Origin: Mesorhabditis belari
Taxonomy: Eukaryota > Nematoda > Chromadorea > Rhabditida > Rhabditidae
Direction of reading: 5' to 3'
Length of the DNA stretch: 64,000 bases
NCBI GenBank assembly: GCA_958450365.1
Contig: CAUEEP010000741.1
Span: forward strand, 3,434,501 to 3,498,500
The position numbers and the translations under genes are program-made. Of this stretch, positions 23,416-36,573 are shown in pieces (positions within the stretch are counted from its first letter, which is position 1; each line of letters begins with the position of its first letter). The notes under the pieces are model-generated. The model worked only from the letters and a program-made list of their open reading frames with translations. It was not told where the DNA came from and made no database searches.

Positions 23416-26269
23416 TCAAATTTTATCAAAATCGAAATCAAACATATTTCTTTTCCAAGTTACAAATGAAACAATCAATTTTATCTTTTGTTTCCTGCAA
23501 TCGCTTTTGACCGCCTCAACTTGTGTCGCTTCTCGATCGGCCAATGATCCGGCAAAGAGTTCATTCATTTTCAATCCATCTCTCATTTGATACCGCGATT
23601 CGTCAGCTTTCGTGAAAAGATTTTTCATCTTAGTCCATCGGAATTGCCAAGTTTTCTCGAAATCTTTTCTCTCGGTTCTCGCCATTTTGTGAACAACTCG
23701 AGCGTTTGTGTGAAGCGTTTTTTGAGAGTTCACCTGAATTTCCTTTTAAATTTGTTTCACTAAAACAAAACCATTCAAAAACCATTCAAAAACCATTGAA
23801 AAATCATTCAAAAACCACTCAAAAATCATTCAAAAATCCAACCTTCGCTTCAGCCATTTCACTTTCGTGATTCAATTGTAGAAACTCATCGATCTCTTCT
23901 AGAGTCATACGACTAAAAGAGGATCTAATTTTTAATGAATAGTTGGGTTTGTTGATTCAAAATCGGAATCAGTTCTAGTCCAATCTGTACCTGTAAATAA
24001 TCCTCCATTTTGTCGCTTCTTCTTGACTCTTCTCCTTGATAATCTCTTCACATTTGGAAGCAATCATAGACGAACCTTCCATCGGTGTCATCGGTAAATC
24101 AAACTGAAAAATGTTGAGCAAAATATTTATCAAAATATTGTTATCAAATATTTATCAAAATTCGGTAAAAGCAAAATGTTTGACCGGAGACGGATTCGAA
24201 CCCTTGATCTCTTGCACTCCGTGCGAGTGCGCTAACCACCCGGCCATACTAAACATGTCTAGGTTTTGTTTTATCATTCTTTAGTTTTCGATCAATCTCT
24301 CGTCGGACTCGATAAGCTTAAAGAGTCCAGAAAATTTTTTACCTAAAATGATCGAAATCTAAAGAATGGTAAAACAGAATGGAATGCGCCCGTAGATGGG
24401 GCGCGCGACCCTAAAAAACACTAAAAACACCAAAAATCGAACATAACTCTTTTTCTACTGGGTATTTTTTGAAACCTTTTTCAAGAGGCACAACTACATC
24501 AAATTTCTGGGAAGCGTCTTTCAGCCGTTTCCCGAAAAACTCACTCCTGTACCCGCTAGAGCTCCGATGGACAGGCAGACGAACAGACAGACAGACGAAC
24601 AGACGAATAGACGAACATACGGATAGACGAGCAGACCGATAGACGAACAGACAGATAGACGAACAGACGGATAGACGAACAGACTAACACACGGACAGAC
24701 GAACAAACTAACAGACGGGCAGACGAACAGACGGATAGGCGGACAGACGAACAGACGGATAGACGAACAGACTAACACACGGACAGACTAACAGACTAAC
24801 AGAAGGACAGACTAACAGACGAACAGACTAAACCGACTAACAGACTGACAGACTAACAGAAGAACAGACTGACAGACTAACAGACTAACAGACTAACAGA
24901 CTAACAGACGAACAGACTAACAGACGAACAGACTGACATTTCGAAATTATATATAGATTAACTTTAATTTCATTCTAGCAAAATCATTTAGTAAAATCAT
25001 CTTCAAAGTTTATTCGCTTACAGAAAAATGACCATTCAGCGAGGCAGCAGAATTGGCATCGGTTTGATTGATGTGCAAACCAGCAATTGATTCTGTGGGA
25101 GTTGTAGTCGTAATCTAAAAGTGTAACGGAGAATTTGCAAGTTTATGAGTTGCGTCCGTTCCCTTACGTTCCTATTTGCATTTGATTTACGTCGCTTTTT
25201 CGTCTCTCACCCGAAATTTCTTCTTTTTTTCGTTCTTCGAGAGAACTTGTGTGTGTTCTTTCTGTACTAATAAACCGTAAGATTAGAAATCCGTTTTAGA
25301 AATCTCTAAACTACCCTTAAGGTTCTAAATTCTGTCTAGATAGCTCGTCTAACATTATAGAAACATAAATATTTGCTAATATTTGTGTAGCCGTCGAGGA
25401 AGCGTCAATTCGTTGTTTACGAGCGTTAACCGAGCGTTAGCCTTCGTGTTTTTTTTGTTTCGCTGGATCTTTCGTGTTCTTGTTGTTTTGTGAGCGTTTT
25501 GGGGAAACCCGTTTAACGTTTAACAAAAGGTTAAACACCTTTTGTTTGGCTATTCTGAAATAAAATCATTCCTGATGTTAAGGAATCAGATTGGAAACAT
25601 ATTGGAACCATATTGGAACCATATTGGAACGATATTGGAACCATATTGGAACTGTATCCGAACCATATTGGAACGATATTGGAACTGTATCCGAACCATA
25701 TTGGAACGATATTGGAACCATATTGGAACCATATTGGAACGATATTGGAACCATATTGGAACTGTATCCGAACCATATTGGAACGATATTGGAACTGTAT
25801 TGGAACCATATTGGAACCATATTGGAACCATATTGGAACTGTATCCGAACTATATTGGAACTATATTGGAGCCGTATCCGAACCATATTGGAACCATATT
25901 GGAACCGGATCACAACCCGAATTTATGTTTTTCCCTAAAAACTCAGGATTGACGCATTTGAAAAATTAACCAACCAAAAATGAGATTAGATTGATGTGGG
26001 TTAACTAACGGTTTAGCAGTTTAGCAGTTTAGCTCTTCAGATTGATGTACCATACAAAATATTAACATTTACCACATCTAGATTTTCGTCGAAAGGATTC
26101 GAACCGATCGTTGTAGTTTCACTTCGAGCACTCGACTTGGATTTGGTGCTGGTGGTTGAACGGCGAAGAACAAGTTTAGCCAAAGCTCTCTTTCTCTGAA
26201 AACATGCAAAATCGATATTTCAATAGTGACATTATACTAAATTGTGGAGAAAAAACTTACCTTCGACAT
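23416..26269 (-). CDS. unrecognised 241-aa protein, 6 exons
   Basis: Exons (high to low): 26269-26261, 26195-26073, 25114-25022, 24103-23991, 23912-23843, 23733-23416. All phases agree and every junction is GT/AG. The first exon encodes only Met-Ser-Lys. The start is followed by a basic, Ser/Thr-rich region (RKRALAKLVLRRS), then a Thr-rich linker (ITTTTPTESIAG). The C-terminal half is charged and helix-like (MTLEEIDEFLQLNHESEM, VHKMARTERKDFEKTW, ESRYQMRDGLKMNELFAGS). No signal peptide or membrane segment. I do not recognise the family and give no function. The intron at 26072-25115 holds an 11-bp minisatellite, and that at 25021-24104 an 8-bp minisatellite and a tRNA-like repeat. The 5' end (promoter side, exon 1, most of exon 2) has been copied to 36368-36730. 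The stop may not be the only 3' end, as the last 25 residues are less gene-like. Confidence 0.72.
24183..24257 (-). repeat. tRNA-like sequence in an intron of the 23416 gene
   Basis: Minus strand: ATGGCCGGGTGGTTAGCGC (box A) and GGGTTCGAATCCGTCTCCGG (box B), 75 bp overall. The anticodon loop lacks T33 and the arms pair poorly. The best tRNA-like candidate in the window, but more likely SINE-derived. Confidence 0.55.
24568..24942. repeat. degenerate 8-bp minisatellite (CAGACGAA / CAGACTAA)
   Basis: About 47 octamers of the form (C/T)AGAC(G/T)(A/G)A. In the intron at 25021-24104. Confidence 0.92.
25588..25908. repeat. 11-bp minisatellite (CCATATTGGAA)
   Basis: About 29 units with CG and CTGTATCCGAA variants. 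Long ORFs in both directions over it are artefacts of the repeat. In the intron at 26072-25115. Confidence 0.95.
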
Positions 26270-26984
26270 CTCAAAGTTAAAGTTTATAAGTTCTCAAGAT
26301 TTCGGCTCACAAATCAGAAATTCTGAATGTCAAATGTAAAACCCGGGAACAGCTGGTGAATAAGAATTCTTTTCAAGGAGCCGATGAGAATTTGATTTCT
26401 TTTGAAAGGCTTTCTTTCCCCTCTATCGATGTCGATTGAGTCATCGCTTTCATTTCGATTGTTTCTGTCTGAAAAGCACCTCGAATTTTCTCGAAGCGAA
26501 AACATGGTTGCAAAACTTTTAAGTCGAACATAAAGAGGAAAACAAAGAGCAAAACATCAAGAGTTGAAGTTAGATGATAATATCTTCAATAAATAACAAA
26601 TAACAACTTAAATACTTAAATAATAACGCAAAAAAAGTGCTGTATTGAAAAGTTCTTACCCCTATCAAAAGATCGTCGTTTCTTCAGAAAAAATAAAATA
26701 AAATAGAGAAAAATGGACATTAAATTTGAAAACTTTGACTATTTTTACTAGAAGAATGCTTTTTTTTTTAAAATTTTTGTTTCAAAAATCTCTTTTTGAC
26801 TCGATTACTTGCGGTACTTATTTACTTTTTTTTGGTAAGCTAATTGATTTTGGTCACTCAATTGATTTTAAAATGTGAAAGCCGAAGTAAAACCAATCAA
26901 TTTTTAAAGATTAGAAAAAAAACCTGTTTCTTTAAAACTAGACGTTTTAAGGTCAGATTGGTTAAGAGCTCGTCATTTTTAACA

Positions 26985-27232
26985 CATTTCAATGATCTGA
27001 TCTACCAATGGGTCAGGTGCGTTCTGGATCCTGGGACGGTTTGACCTACCAATGGATCAGGTGCGTTCTGGCCCCCGGGACGTTCTGACCCACCGTTGGA
27101 TCAGGTGCATTCTGTCCCCTTGCACGGTCTGACCCACCGTTGGATCAGATGCGTTCTGGCCCCCGGGAGGGTCTGACCCACCGTTGGATCAGGTGCATTC
27201 TGTCCCCTTGGACGGTCTGACCCACTTTTTTC
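26985..27232. repeat. 44-bp tandem repeat, about 5 units
   Basis: The unit contains CCACCGTTGGATCAGGTGC, then TTCTG and GACGGTCTGACC. It lies between the 23416 gene start and the end of the first CAP gene. Confidence 0.92.
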
Positions 27233-27519
27233 AGTTTGTTCTAACCTATTTTCAGCTTGTTCTAACCTATTTTCTAGCTAAAGTACGCGCGACTACTATT
27301 TCCGGCCTTAGGGGTTGCTGTAGTTGAAAACTAAAACCGGATTCGAATTCTCCATGTTTGTTTTCAATATTATGCAAGATAATTTCCTTGTCGAGTTTCT
27401 TTAGCACATTTGTGGGAACATTTTTCGAAAAGCCGCTAGCTGAAAAGCAGAAAAGTGATTTTTGTCTTCCTCGAATACGGAAAATAATTAAATTTTTTAT
27501 TGTTTTCTTTCTAAGCGAT

Positions 27520-29688
27520 TTATCCAGATGCTTTGATGACGCAGAGCTTGTTGACGGAGTTGCACGGGGCGGTGGCATTCGGGCATTGTGTACACGCGGT
27601 GGCAAATGTTGTTCCGGCCAGGTAAACGGAGACGCCGGCGCCCAGAGCTCTGAATGGGGTTAAAGATTTATACTGTTTAAGATGTGTGCAAAGAAAGCAG
27701 ATGCAGCTTTCTAAAGATATCATTCATTAGGTCCTTTTAAGCAGTCCTTTAAGCTTTTAAGCAGTCCTTTAAGCTTTTAAGCAGTTTTAAGCATTTGCTG
27801 ATTGGGTTCAATCGTAGTCGATGCGAATTTCAAATTTCAAGATCGATTTAGTGAGGATAGGAAGAAATCGAGCAACATTCGAGCATTGAGCAACGAGTAG
27901 CTTACCTGGGGTACATATGACAGACGGTCGCGTATTGATTGTTTGTCATGTTAATGTAGGCACAGCCGATTTGGGTGGTTTGTCCGGAGATGATCTAAAA
28001 AAAACAATAACGTTGAAGGAATTGTGAAGTAGGATTGCAATGGCGTTTTTGAAATCGTATTGCGTCACCTGATAGTTGAAGTTATAGTAGTTGTTGCCAC
28101 TATTGGGCTGATAGGCCATCGAGGGGAGGCCGAAACTGTTTAAATAGTTGCCCCACGAGCTACTCCAAGCGGCATCGACTAAAGCTGCTGATTAAATTTT
28201 GACAAATCGTTTTTCGAAAATCCTTTTAGTCACTCTTTAATCACACTAGTCCTGGGTGAAGCTGATTGTTTAAACAAACAGCGAAAGCTGATTGTTTAAA
28301 CAAATTTTAGGAAGAAATTTAGCTTTGTCTCATTACGAGGTGATCAAAAAGTCCACACACGACTTTTTCTAAAAGCAGCTAGTAAATATCTAACTTTTAG
28401 TATTACATAGGGATTTGAAGCCCTAATTCTTGGCTAAGTTTCAGAAAATACAGAAAATTTACTACATTTTTGTGAGTTCAATGTTTTGATAAAACATTAT
28501 CTACAAGTCAAAAATCTCACGCCAAATTTCGTAACCCTTGTAGTCGAAAATCACTTACACATAGCCTGTGCAGTCATTGTGTTTGGAGCGATTCCATAGA
28601 GAACACCATGAGTGATTTCTCCGACACTGCTTGGCACTGTTCCAGTCATCTGGCTTCCCGAAAGAGTGTTCAGACGATTGACAGCGGCGGTGGCCAACGA
28701 GGCGTTCCATTGCTGAATTAGCATTGATCATTGTTATCCATCGACTACACTACCAGACTGTACATCTTCTTGGCTGGTGGATAATACTTGACTGGTGGTT
28801 TTGGACCACCTCCCTAAATTGAATGATCTCCAGAAATGTTATTATTTGTTACCCATTGATAGTCGTACTCGGCCTCGTAGTCATGCCATTGTTGTTGTCC
28901 CTTTGCCACTTTTGAGCGATGAGCGATGAACTTCTGAACATCCGAACGATTTTAATTACTTTTATTTCTTATCTACTATTGACTAGAGTCGTGTTTATTT
29001 GTATGAACTCACATTTAGGACATATGTTCTTGTTGTTCCCGAGTAGACAACCGCTGCTCCAGTTGCAACTGAAATCAAGCTGCGTTTCACATCAAGTGCT
29101 CCACATTGTTTTCTTATTGTTTTCTTATTGTTTTCTTATTGTTTTAATCATTTTTCTTTCTTTTTCCTGTCTGATTTTTTTATTTTAGATTGATGCCGTC
29201 TACAACAGCTCTTGACGAGTTTGGTAAAGGACAAGTTACTTTATTTGCATAGCTAAGGACTCTCGAATCGAGAGATTGCTCGAAAACTGGGAAAATCCCG
29301 TTTTTCGATCGGTCGCTACCTTCAAAACCTTTAAAAATATGAAAAAGAAAAACGTAGCAACTACAAGAAGAAGGTTAATGACCGAGCTGTCAGTAAATAG
29401 TATTCACGGAAAGTCGATTAATGATGTCCGTGGTGAGCTGAAGCTTAATGTCTCGAAGTTGGTCGTCTTGTTTGGAGAGCAGATGGTCTGCTCTCCAAAC
29501 AACTCCACAGATCGGATGTATTAAGGAGCAGGAAAGCATTGAGCTACAAGTGAATTGAACGCTAATAATCATGAAATTGATTCTAAGTTCTTTCTCTATA
29601 GTGAAGCCAAACAAGAAATGCCTTGACGAAGCAACTCAGCGTCCGACTCACCCCCGATGAAGACAAGAAGTGCGATGAGGGTTCTCAT
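27520..29688 (-). CDS. CAP/SCP-like secreted protein, copy 1
   Basis: Secreted protein of the CAP superfamily (SCP/TAPS, activation-associated secreted protein type). Exons (high to low): 29688-29652, 29068-29013, 28933-28853, 28813-28754, 28712-28559, 28178-28069, 27994-27906, 27649-27520, all in phase, 238 aa. Residues 1-16 form a signal peptide (MRTLIALLVFIGVATG). Then come the first CAP helix (FIAHRSKVAKG), an LATAAVNRLN helix, the GEITHG stretch, QIGCAYINMTNNQYATVC as the CAP2-like block, and a Cys-rich tail (CTQCPNATAPCNSVNKLC) like the hinge of nematode ASPs. Where canonical CAP proteins have HYTQxVW, this one reads FNYQIIS, so the cavity His and the Trp are missing. A TATA-like element lies about 70 bp upstream. 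Intron 1 holds a Tc3-like relic. Its role outside the cell is unknown. Confidence 0.9.
29210..29555 (+). mobile_element. Tc3-like transposase relic (DNA-binding part)
   Basis: In intron 1 of CAP copy 1, opposite strand. One frame reads EIARKLGKSRFSIGRYLQNL and, after shifts and stops, another reads SINDVRGELKLNVSK. This resembles the paired helix-turn-helix N-terminus of Tc1/Tc3 transposases. No catalytic part is present. Confidence 0.65.
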
Positions 29689-29756
29689 TCCGCTAGGCTG
29701 AAAATGTCGAGAAGTGGGGAGAATGGGAATAGAATGATTTCCAACTCCCGTCCATT

Positions 29757-29766
29757 GCTTTTATAT
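29757..29766 (-). promoter_or_regulatory. TATA-like element of CAP copy 1
   Basis: ATATAAAAGC on the minus strand, about 70 bp upstream of the ATG. The same TATAAAAGCA core is kept upstream of copy 2 although the surrounding sequence has diverged. Confidence 0.55.
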
Positions 29767-30494
29767 CCGATCAAATCTCGATCTGTGATGGCCATTCACT
29801 TTTTTTAATAAGGGATCGAGTAAACGGGCGTTCAGCATATTCTCTCTTTGTCGATGATCGAAAATCGCTCTCGTGGAATCCCTATTCAATTGAAATCGTG
29901 AGATGTAGTCAATCCGATGCTACGTTCTGTTGTGTTCGAGCCAAAGAATCAAAATTGAAGAGCAAACTGCCCACACAGTTTTCCGAGAAGTGAAAAGACT
30001 GGAGGTAGAAACTACATATTCTAGCTACATGCAAACCCTTGAAGAAAAGACTTTCGAACTTTTTATCATCGATTTCAATTGAAATTTGATTGATCGATTG
30101 CAAAGAGATAAGATTCTTTCTTAGAGATCTTTCTTAGCTTCATGGCTTTGCTTCAAAAGCCTTGAAGAAAAAGTTTGTTTTGTTTTGTTCAAATTTTTCA
30201 ATTTACTAGATTTATGCAAAAGAAATTTCGCTTTTACAAATTCGCAAATTCGCAAATCTTCAATTTATCAAAATTCCTTTAAGTAACAATTTATTCTAAA
30301 CAATAAGCACCATCGTTATCTATAATATCAAAATATTGCCATCGTTATCTATACAATCCCTTCAACGTTGCTTCTGATTGCCGATCCCCTTATCGAAATC
30401 TTGATTCTGTGATTGAAAGTAGTCGGTCACCCAAATCTCTTGATGATCACCCAAATGAATTCTTAAACTAGCAATTCGCAAGGAAATGTTGCGC

Positions 30495-31100
<606 letters not shown>

Positions 31101-31134
31101 CAAGATGGCGCCATGGATTCTAATTGGCCCATTT

Positions 31135-31302
31135 ACTGATGGCCCATGGACTAGATGGCCCATGGACTAGATGGCCCATGGACTAGATGGCCCATGGACT
31201 AGATGGCCCATGGACTAGGGCCCATGGACTAGATGGCCCATGGACTAGATGGCCCATGGACTAGATGGCCCATGGACTAGATGGCCCATGGACTAGATGG
31301 CC
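31135..31302. repeat. 16-bp tandem repeat (GGCCCATGGACTAGAT)
   Basis: About 10 units directly beside the poly-G tract, one of them shortened. Confidence 0.93.
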
Positions 31303-31429
31303 CATGCGGCAAGACCTTCCATCCTGACTCCTCTAACTCCATACATGAAGCTTTCGCTGTGTGAGCTGGCTGTCATGGAGAAAATTGATAGCCGAGGGAT
31401 TTAAACCCATTTGACGCAAAATTTGGTCA

Positions 31430-31715
31430 ACCTTCTTGAGCTGTTAAATAAAACAAGGTGAATCCACAAATCAACTTTTCCCGGGCTCTAATAATTCGAA
31501 ATAAACAATGTATTCCACCAACAAGACATTGTTGATCCACCCGTTGATATTCCACCAACAAGACAACATCACTTTGTGCCCATGAAAATCCAGCTTTGGA
31601 GTTGCAATTGGCATTTGACCCTTGCTGAGCCATTGTCTTTTTCGATAAAGGTTATCCAATTGCATCCACTTCTCGGTCCATCGTCAAGATAGTCTCAAAA
31701 AAATGGCTTCTTTTC
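31430..31715 (-). pseudogene. mariner transposase relic
   Basis: Minus strand, in broken frames: TILTMDREVDAIG (first catalytic Asp block, TMDEKW in intact relatives), then KRQWLSKGQMPIATPKLDFHG and HKVMLSCWWNI, ending with VEYIVYFELLEPGK. A short internal duplication repeats NINGW/VEYQRV sequence. Only the middle of the protein is left. Lies between the two CAP genes. Confidence 0.8.
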
Positions 31716-32771
31716 GACTTGAGAAGCAAGATAGGGCTGATCGAAACGCGACTCCACCATGATCTAAAGCAAATATCAATGGGTTTCACATGATATCTCA
31801 TGGCTTCACATTCAAGGTAATAAAATACATAAAAAGGAGCATATGTTGAGATGTCCTTTGCCAGGCACACAGAAAACTCTATAAAACAGTTGTTCAATAA
31901 AGAAAAGCTTAAAGAAAATCGAATCTTCGACCTACAGCTTTGCATTCCGACATCCGCTACACTATGCAACCAATTCTTTGGCGTGATAAGAGAGGGCAAA
32001 AACTTGTTTCCCAAATTCCTTGCGATTCCTATTTAATAAAAAAAGGACAGCAGATTCGGCATCAGCGTCAAATTCTGTGGATGGTCTAGGTTTCATTTCA
32101 ATTGGCTACTTTGATTTCATGACCTTCTCTTATGAGTGTTTGCTTTAAATCAGATAATTCAGTTTAGCTACCTACTAGAAGATCATACGACAGAATTTTG
32201 CCAAAAAGAATTTTTTTTGCTACAACTTATACAACAGTTTAAAATTTTACAGCACATTTTTCTTTTCTGTTTCTTATTTTGAATGAAAAAAATCATTGGT
32301 CTCTCCATTGAACATTGCTCTCAAATATTGCCCATTCATTCAACAGATTCGTGCTATACTTTGTGTGGGTGGACTGATCCACAGCTTGACAATGAACGTG
32401 CAAAAGCAGAAGTTTTCTATTGAACAGCTGGGTATAATCCCATTTTTTTGAAAAAAAGGAACGGAAGCGATTTGGGCTCAATCTGCTCATTCTTTTCGGC
32501 TTTTTTGCGAAAAGAAAGAGAAAATACCAGTTGAGAATCTGTTGAAAAAGATGTTAACCAACGATAAGGACAGATACTTCAATTGCTCTGAGCAGATACT
32601 TCAATTGTTCTGAACAGATACTTCAATTCAAATGACATATTTTCACTTCAAGCACAATCACAAATTCCTCTGACCACCGCAAGCTTTTGACAACTTTGTC
32701 AAGGCACTTTTTCTCAGAATCTTTGACTTAAATTGAACACTTTATTAGTTCCCAGCTCTCGATCTACTAAA

Positions 32772-35080
32772 CTATCCAGATGCTTTGATGACGCAGAGCT
32801 TGTTAACGGAGTTGCACGGAGCGGTGGCATTCGGGCATTTCGAGCAAGCGGTGGCTTTTGTTCCAGAAATGTAGACGGACACTCCAGCAGCCAGACCTCT
32901 GAATATGAGGAAATGAACATAGATGAATCGGTTTATCGATGACTATCGATGACAATTGATGACTAATGACTAATATCAATGACGATTTAAGTATCGATAC
33001 TGATTCTAAAGATGAATTTAACAATTTTACATTCAACCATCATTGATCTTGAGAAAAGGATCCAAATCTCTAGAGAAAAGGAACCAAATTCGTAGAGAAA
33101 AGGAACCAAATCTCTAGAGAAAAGGAACCTGCGGCTTTTTAGGCTCTTTAGGCTTGTACCAACTTTGGATATACGTGGCAAACAGTCGCGTATTGATTGT
33201 TGGTCATGTTGATGTAGGCGCAGCCGATCTGATTCGCCGGTCCGGCAATGATCTACAATGAGACTATCACATTAAGTTGTACTCAACGATTACCTGGTAG
33301 TTGAAATTATAGTAGCTGTTGCCGCTATTAGGCTGATAGGCCATTGACGGGAGGCCGAAAGTGTTCAAATAGTTGCCCCACGAGCTACTCCAAGCGGCAT
33401 TGACTGAAAAGAGATGGTGACTTAGATTTTGACCTCTGCCCATTAAGTTTAAGATTCACTATTCACCGAAAACCTATCTACTTATTCTATCCTATATGTA
33501 GATAGTTAAAAAATGATTTAACTCAACTTGCTAAGCTCTAAGTTAAGCTTTAAGTTAAGCTTTAATTAGTTCGGTTTTTCACAAACACTCTCATGATTCT
33601 AGCCTCTTCAGGTCCTCAAGAGAACTCACACATTGCCTGTGCAGTCATTGTGTTTGGAGCGATCCCATAGAGAACACCATGAGTGATTTCTCCGACATTG
33701 CTTGGCACTGTGCCGGTCATCTGATTCCCAGAAAGAGTATTCAGACGATTCGCAGCGGCGGTGGCCAACGAAGCATTCCATCTCTGAATTTGTTGTTTTT
33801 ATGAAATATTGAAGTTCAAACCAAAGTGTACATCTTGTTGGCGGCTGGGTAGTACTTAACTGGAGGCTTTGTGCCACCACCCTTAAACAATGCTCATGAG
33901 AAACTCTTTTAACAACGAATACCCATTGATAGTCGTACTCGGCCTCGTAGTCGTGCCATTGTTGTTGTCCCTTTGCCACTTTTGAGCGATGTGCGATAAA
34001 CTTCTGAATGTCAACAGGATGTGGTGTCAACAATGACATGAATCACATACAAACCGACGCAGAATTTTGCGCTGATTCCAAATCTGCTTTCCGTTTTTGC
34101 AACGCAACACTCTGTCAAAAGTTATAAGCGCTTAAAGTTTTGGAATCTCAGAAATCTCAGAAAACAGCCCTTGAGTTTATAAGTTGACTTACTAGAGGGC
34201 AAAAGATGTCATGGTGGCCGAGTGGCAAGCTTGAATACGAAGGGAATACTCTAGGGTCCAACATCTGACTCCCAGTCCAGTCCAGCATCTGACTTTTGTT
34301 GTTGCTTCTTTTAGCTTTGAATTGTTTGAGTGTTTTGGCGATGTTGGATGCTCATCAATGGCTGTATTTTTGGTTTGAGTGTTCTCTATTTTCTCTAATC
34401 GTACAGCATCTGGCACACAGTTGCTTCAGATATACAGCTAATGATCAGCATCCAACATCGCTAATAGCAGCAACAACAAAATTCAGATGCTGGACTGGAC
34501 TGGGAGTCAGATGCTGGACCCTAGAGTATTCCCTTCGTATTCAAGCCTGCCACTCGGCCACCACGACATCTTTTCCTCTCTGGTAAATCAACTTATAAGC
34601 TCAAGGGCTGTTTTGTTCTGATTTTGCTGTTCTGAGATTCTATCCAAAACTTTGAGAGCTTATAACTTTTGACAGAGTGTTGCATTGCAAAAACGGAAAG
34701 CAGATTTGGAAAATTCTGCCTCGGTTTGTATGTGGTTTATGTCATTTGGCTATCATACCTTGGTGACATCCCCTTGTAAAGTGTTTTAGCTATTCTGAAA
34801 ACTGAAAACTCACGTTGAGCACATAGGTTTGTGTGGTGCCCGAGTAGACAACGGCCGCCCCACAAGCAACTATAATATAATAAAGTTACAAGACTTTCCA
34901 CAAGGAAACATGGAAACAACATCGAACACTTTCTACTATAGCAATTACTCTATCTTAGAGCTTTGTTAGGCCTTGTTAGGCCTTGTTAGGCCTTGTTCTA
35001 GAGTTGATTGGTTTGCAGAGTTGATACCAAAGAGTCAACCCACATTCGATAAGGCCAAGAAGTGCGATGAGGGTTCTCAT
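32772..35080 (-). CDS. CAP/SCP-like secreted protein, copy 2
   Basis: Tandem paralogue of the gene at 27520, with the same 8 exons and phases: 35080-35044, 34869-34814, 34003-33923, 33881-33822, 33783-33630, 33403-33294, 33252-33164, 32898-32772; 237 aa. Blocks shared with copy 1 include FIAHRSKVAKGQQQWHDYEA, EITHGVLYGIAPNTMTAQAM, IGCAYINMTNNQYATVC and the C-terminal NSVNKLCVIKASG. The signal peptide begins MRTLIALLGLIEFACG, with a Glu in the hydrophobic run that is absent in copy 1, so secretion may be weaker. It also has the changed CAP1 block (no cavity His). Intron 2 (34813-34004) is filled by a fold-back element ending about 25 bp before the acceptor. Intron 6 of both copies is short. 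Likely born by tandem duplication of one ancestral gene. Confidence 0.9.
34031..34747. mobile_element. fold-back element with a tRNA-like centre in intron 2 of CAP copy 2
   Basis: Arms of about 300 bp pair: AATCACATACAAACCGACGC and AGAATTTT on the left, AAATTCTGCCTCGGTTTGTA on the right. Each arm holds GGTGGCCGAGTGGCA (box A-like) near 34213 or its complement near 34555. A single arm of the same family occurs at about 2868-3115. Confidence 0.85.
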
Positions 35081-35133
35081 TCTGCTAGGTGAAATGAGAA
35101 GAATGTTAGAATGGAATGGTCTCTCTAACCGAT

Positions 35134-35142
35134 GCTTTTATA
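35134..35142 (-). promoter_or_regulatory. TATA-like element of CAP copy 2
   Basis: GTATAAAAGC on the minus strand, about 58 bp upstream of the ATG, matching the element of copy 1. Confidence 0.55.
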
Positions 35143-36004
35143 CTGAGTCTAATCTAGATTTGAGCCCAAATGGATAAAGCTAGCACGAACTTTCACATAC
35201 TTTTCTCTTTTTTGAATTTTTGATGATCGAAAATCGTCACTTGCTAGCTGTTTCGTTTTTCTCTTTCAAGTGAAAGTGTAGGGATTTGGGCAACCAATGG
35301 AATCCATTGTGTTGTAAATAAAAGAACACAATCCGCCCACACCGAGCCATCAGGATCTATTCAAAACTTTTGAACAAATCAAGAAACGCATTTATTGATG
35401 GATTAGCCGATTCTATGAACTATTTTATTCATGACCGGTTTGCAAACTCGTGCAACACTCTGCGTAGGTGGATTGATCCCAGAGAAATGACAATGGAAAT
35501 GGCAATGGACTTGCAAATGCAAAAATATGTTCATTCAGTGGTTTTTTTTAAATCATCAAAGGTTTTTCACTTTCACCCAGCATAAATCGGATCATTTGGC
35601 TCTACTTTTAGATATTTTTGGGCAAATGACCACCAAAGATCGAGATGTGCATCGCATCGAAACGTGCTATTTGCGCGTTTTAAGCTGTCATAAAAACCAG
35701 TCGTGTGATAAGCGAATTGTTTGCGTGAACTGAGCTTTCACTAATTGTCGGACACTGAAACACAGAGGGTGAAGATCGGAGGATGATCGTTTGCTCGTTG
35801 ATCGTTGAGCGTTGATTGCTTGGGGAAAGTGGCGAGAATCGTTCAGGCTCTCTGACTGCGAGCCTCTATCGAGATCTTCTAGCCGAGAAGAACTGGATAC
35901 TAGAACGGATTTGAGTAAACTTCGATGAGTTTGTGAGAAATCTAAAGAATCTAAAACCTAGCTATGTTTAGTATCAAAATAGAGCCTAATAGGAACCTAA
36001 TCGG

Positions 36005-36305
36005 AACTTACAAAGAATCTAATCGGAACTTACAAGGAACCTAATGGAACTAATGGAAAAAACCTACAAGGAAAAAACTTACAAGGAACCTAATGGAATC
36101 GGAACTTAATAGGAACCATTAATAGGAACCATACAAGGAACCTAATCGGAACCATACAAGGAACCTAATCGGAACTTACAAGGAACCTAATCGGAACTTA
36201 CAAGAAACCTAATGGAACTTACAAGGAACCTAATCGGAACTTACATGGAACCTAATCGGGACTTATAAGGAACCTAATCGGGACTTACAAGAAACCTAAT
36301 AGGAA
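36005..36305. repeat. about 22-bp tandem repeat (CCTAATCGGAACTTACAAGGAA)
   Basis: Around 13 imperfect units just downstream of the truncated gene copy. Confidence 0.88.
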
Positions 36306-36367
36306 CCATTAAATCAAAGCCATATTTTTAATAAAAAGCATCTAGAATATGCAAATTTACATTTTAT

Positions 36368-36573
36368 TTAGAACAAGAACACAAGACTAAACGATTTGAA
36401 AGGATTTAAACCAATCGTAGTTTCACTTTGAGCATTTGACTTGGATTTGGTGATGGTGGTTGAACGGCGAAAACCCAGTTTAGCCAAAGCTCTCTTTCTC
36501 TGAAAACTTATGCAAAATTGATATTTAAAAGTGACAGTATATTAAACTGTGGAAAAAATCTTACCTTCAACAT
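36368..36573 (-). pseudogene. truncated duplicate of the 5' end of the 23416-26269 gene
   Basis: Exon 1 copy 36573-36565 (ATG TTG AAG) and exon 2 copy 36499-36368 reproduce RKRALAKL, RRSTT, TKSKS and NPF of the parent. The similarity then stops after NPF and runs into a chance stop, giving 46 codons. The intron and about 150 bp of upstream sequence (TTCTCAAGATTTCGGCTCAC, then AAATCAGAAATTCTGAATGT) are copied too. The duplicate has its own start and splice sites, so it could be transcribed, but the C-terminal half of the protein is absent. Confidence 0.85.

Noticed and set aside
24183..24257. tRNA gene
   Set aside because: Box A and B are good, but T33 is missing and the stems pair badly; kept only as a tRNA-derived repeat.
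25531..25969. Six overlapping ORFs on both strands
   Set aside because: Artefacts of the 11-bp minisatellite.
28337..28520. Tc1-type MITE half (GGTGATCAAAAAGTCC) in a CAP intron
   Set aside because: Only one end is visible; too little to define an element.
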